Shown here: positions 63,605 to 64,000 of the stretch, piece by piece
Numbering within the stretch: the first letter of the stretch is position 1
Layout: each line of letters starts with the position of its first letter
Source of the DNA: Cupriavidus basilensis
GTDB taxonomy: Bacteria > Pseudomonadota > Gammaproteobacteria > Burkholderiales > Burkholderiaceae
Assembly: GCF_000832305.1 (NCBI RefSeq)
Contig: NZ_CP010536.1
Span: 3,348,001 to 3,412,000 of the forward strand
DNA length: 64,000 nucleotides
Direction of reading: 5' to 3'
Notes under the pieces: generated by a model
Seen by the model: only the letters and a program-made list of their open reading frames with translations
Told to the model about the DNA's origin: nothing
Databases searched by the model: none
Program-made: the position numbers and the translations under genes

Positions 63605-64000
63605 CGCGTTCCTTCGTAAATCAGGTCGGCCACAGTCCTTGGCTCACGCCGAGCCAGCCCCAGGGCGCGGCGTGACATTGCCACGCGCCCCGCATCGTCC
63701 GCCGTCAAGGCAGCCACCGCTTGCGCCACCTTCTCTGGCGTCACCTGAGCGACTTCGCCCAGATTGACGATATATCCCGCGGCGGCCAGGTCGTGGGCCG
63801 ATCTGCGCTGGTTGTCCGCCAGCACGATGGCAATAGTCGGCAACCCGAGGAAGCAGCGCTCCCAGGTCGCGGACCCACAAGCGCCGATGGCCAGATCAGC
63901 GCTCGCCATCAATTCGGCCATATTGTCGACCTGCACGTGCAGACGCGTATTTGGCGTGCTCTCGCACAAGGTCCTTACCTGGTCGCGGTGAGGTGCGCCA
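63601..64000 (-). CDS. pseG: UDP-2,4-diacetamido-2,4,6-trideoxy-altropyranose hydrolase PseG (partial)
   Basis: The C-terminal 132 residues; the frame stays open to the window edge (GAPHRDQVRTLCESTPNTR). Motifs VDNMAELMASADLAIGACGSATWERCFLGLPTIAIVLADNQ are characteristic of PseG, a GT-B-fold hydrolase that removes UDP before the PseI step. An internal TTG at 63969 is not the real start. Its 4-base overlap with pseH (ATGA) shows coupling. Confidence 0.88.
   Translation of the reverse strand, partial: GAPHRDQVRTLCESTPNTRLHVQVDNMAELMASADLAIGACGSATWERCFLGLPTIAIVLADNQRRSAHDLAAAGYIVNLGEVAQVTPEKVAQAVAALTADDAGRVAMSRRALGLARREPRTVADLIYEGTR

Noticed and set aside
1..64000. CRISPR array, insertion sequence, rRNA operon or prophage
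   Set aside because: No regularly spaced repeats, transposase or integrase motifs, rRNA sequence or phage structural genes were recognised.

Overview
The window is GC-rich (roughly two thirds G+C by eye), almost fully coding, and reads as chromosome of a beta-proteobacterium of the Cupriavidus/Ralstonia group. Pointers to this are an intracellular PHB depolymerase of the Cupriavidus PhaZ type, the riboflavin order ribD-ribE-ribBX-ribH-nusB, acetoacetyl-CoA synthetase, tRNA-Gly next to trmB and uppP, and beta-proteobacterial type IV pilus minor-pilin operons. The genus is an inference; no rRNA or other marker is present. Layout: 1-11.4 kb holds two consecutive minor-pilin/PilY1 gene sets on the plus strand. 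The first (pilW partial, pilX, full-length pilY1, pilE) is followed by a second complete set (pilV, pilW, pilX, a short PilY1-like protein, a pilE-like pilin, a FimT/GspH-like pilin). 11.4-15.8 kb is the riboflavin operon running into nusB. 15.9-30 kb is housekeeping and metabolic: aminotransferase, lytic transglycosylase with a long structured leader, ubiD, acetoacetyl-CoA synthetase, GST, phaZ, cupin, aldose epimerase, tRNA-Gly(CCC), trmB, uppP, a DUF1439 lipoprotein and a YkgJ-type protein. 30-38.1 kb is a TetR-adaptor-RND efflux operon, followed by pcm-like methyltransferase, rhodanese and TolC. 38.2-43 kb (minus strand) holds a META/DUF4377 lipoprotein and the operon phosphomannomutase-waaC-waaA for LPS core.

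43.3-64 kb is a large surface-polysaccharide region made of two convergent gene clusters. Cluster A (plus strand, 43.36-50.38 kb) has a glycosyltransferase, a WcaJ-type initiating phosphoglycosyltransferase, a second glycosyltransferase, a flippase, a third glycosyltransferase and a Wzz-type chain-length protein, mostly joined by 1-4 base overlaps. Cluster B (minus strand, from beyond 64 kb to 50.46 kb) has pseG (partial), pseH and pseI for pseudaminic acid, a capsule-type glycosyltransferase-like protein, a PhyH-like Fe(II)/2-oxoglutarate dioxygenase, a Wzx-like flippase, two hexapeptide acyltransferases, a Wzy-like polymerase, a glycosyltransferase, a DegT-family aminotransferase and a short PglC-type initiating transferase. 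It ends with two genes that are both frameshifted: an OafA-like acyltransferase and a SAM methyltransferase.

The most interesting points are the duplicated pilus-tip locus with a short PilY1 that has lost its calcium loop; a RibB fused to a degenerate GTP cyclohydrolase II domain (RibBX type); a strong promoter plus terminator-like hairpin in front of the lytic transglycosylase; the dioxygenase embedded in a pseudaminic-acid cluster; and the decayed seam between the two polysaccharide clusters, where A supplies a Wzz but no recognisable Wzy and B the reverse. No CRISPR array, insertion sequence, rRNA operon or replication origin was seen.
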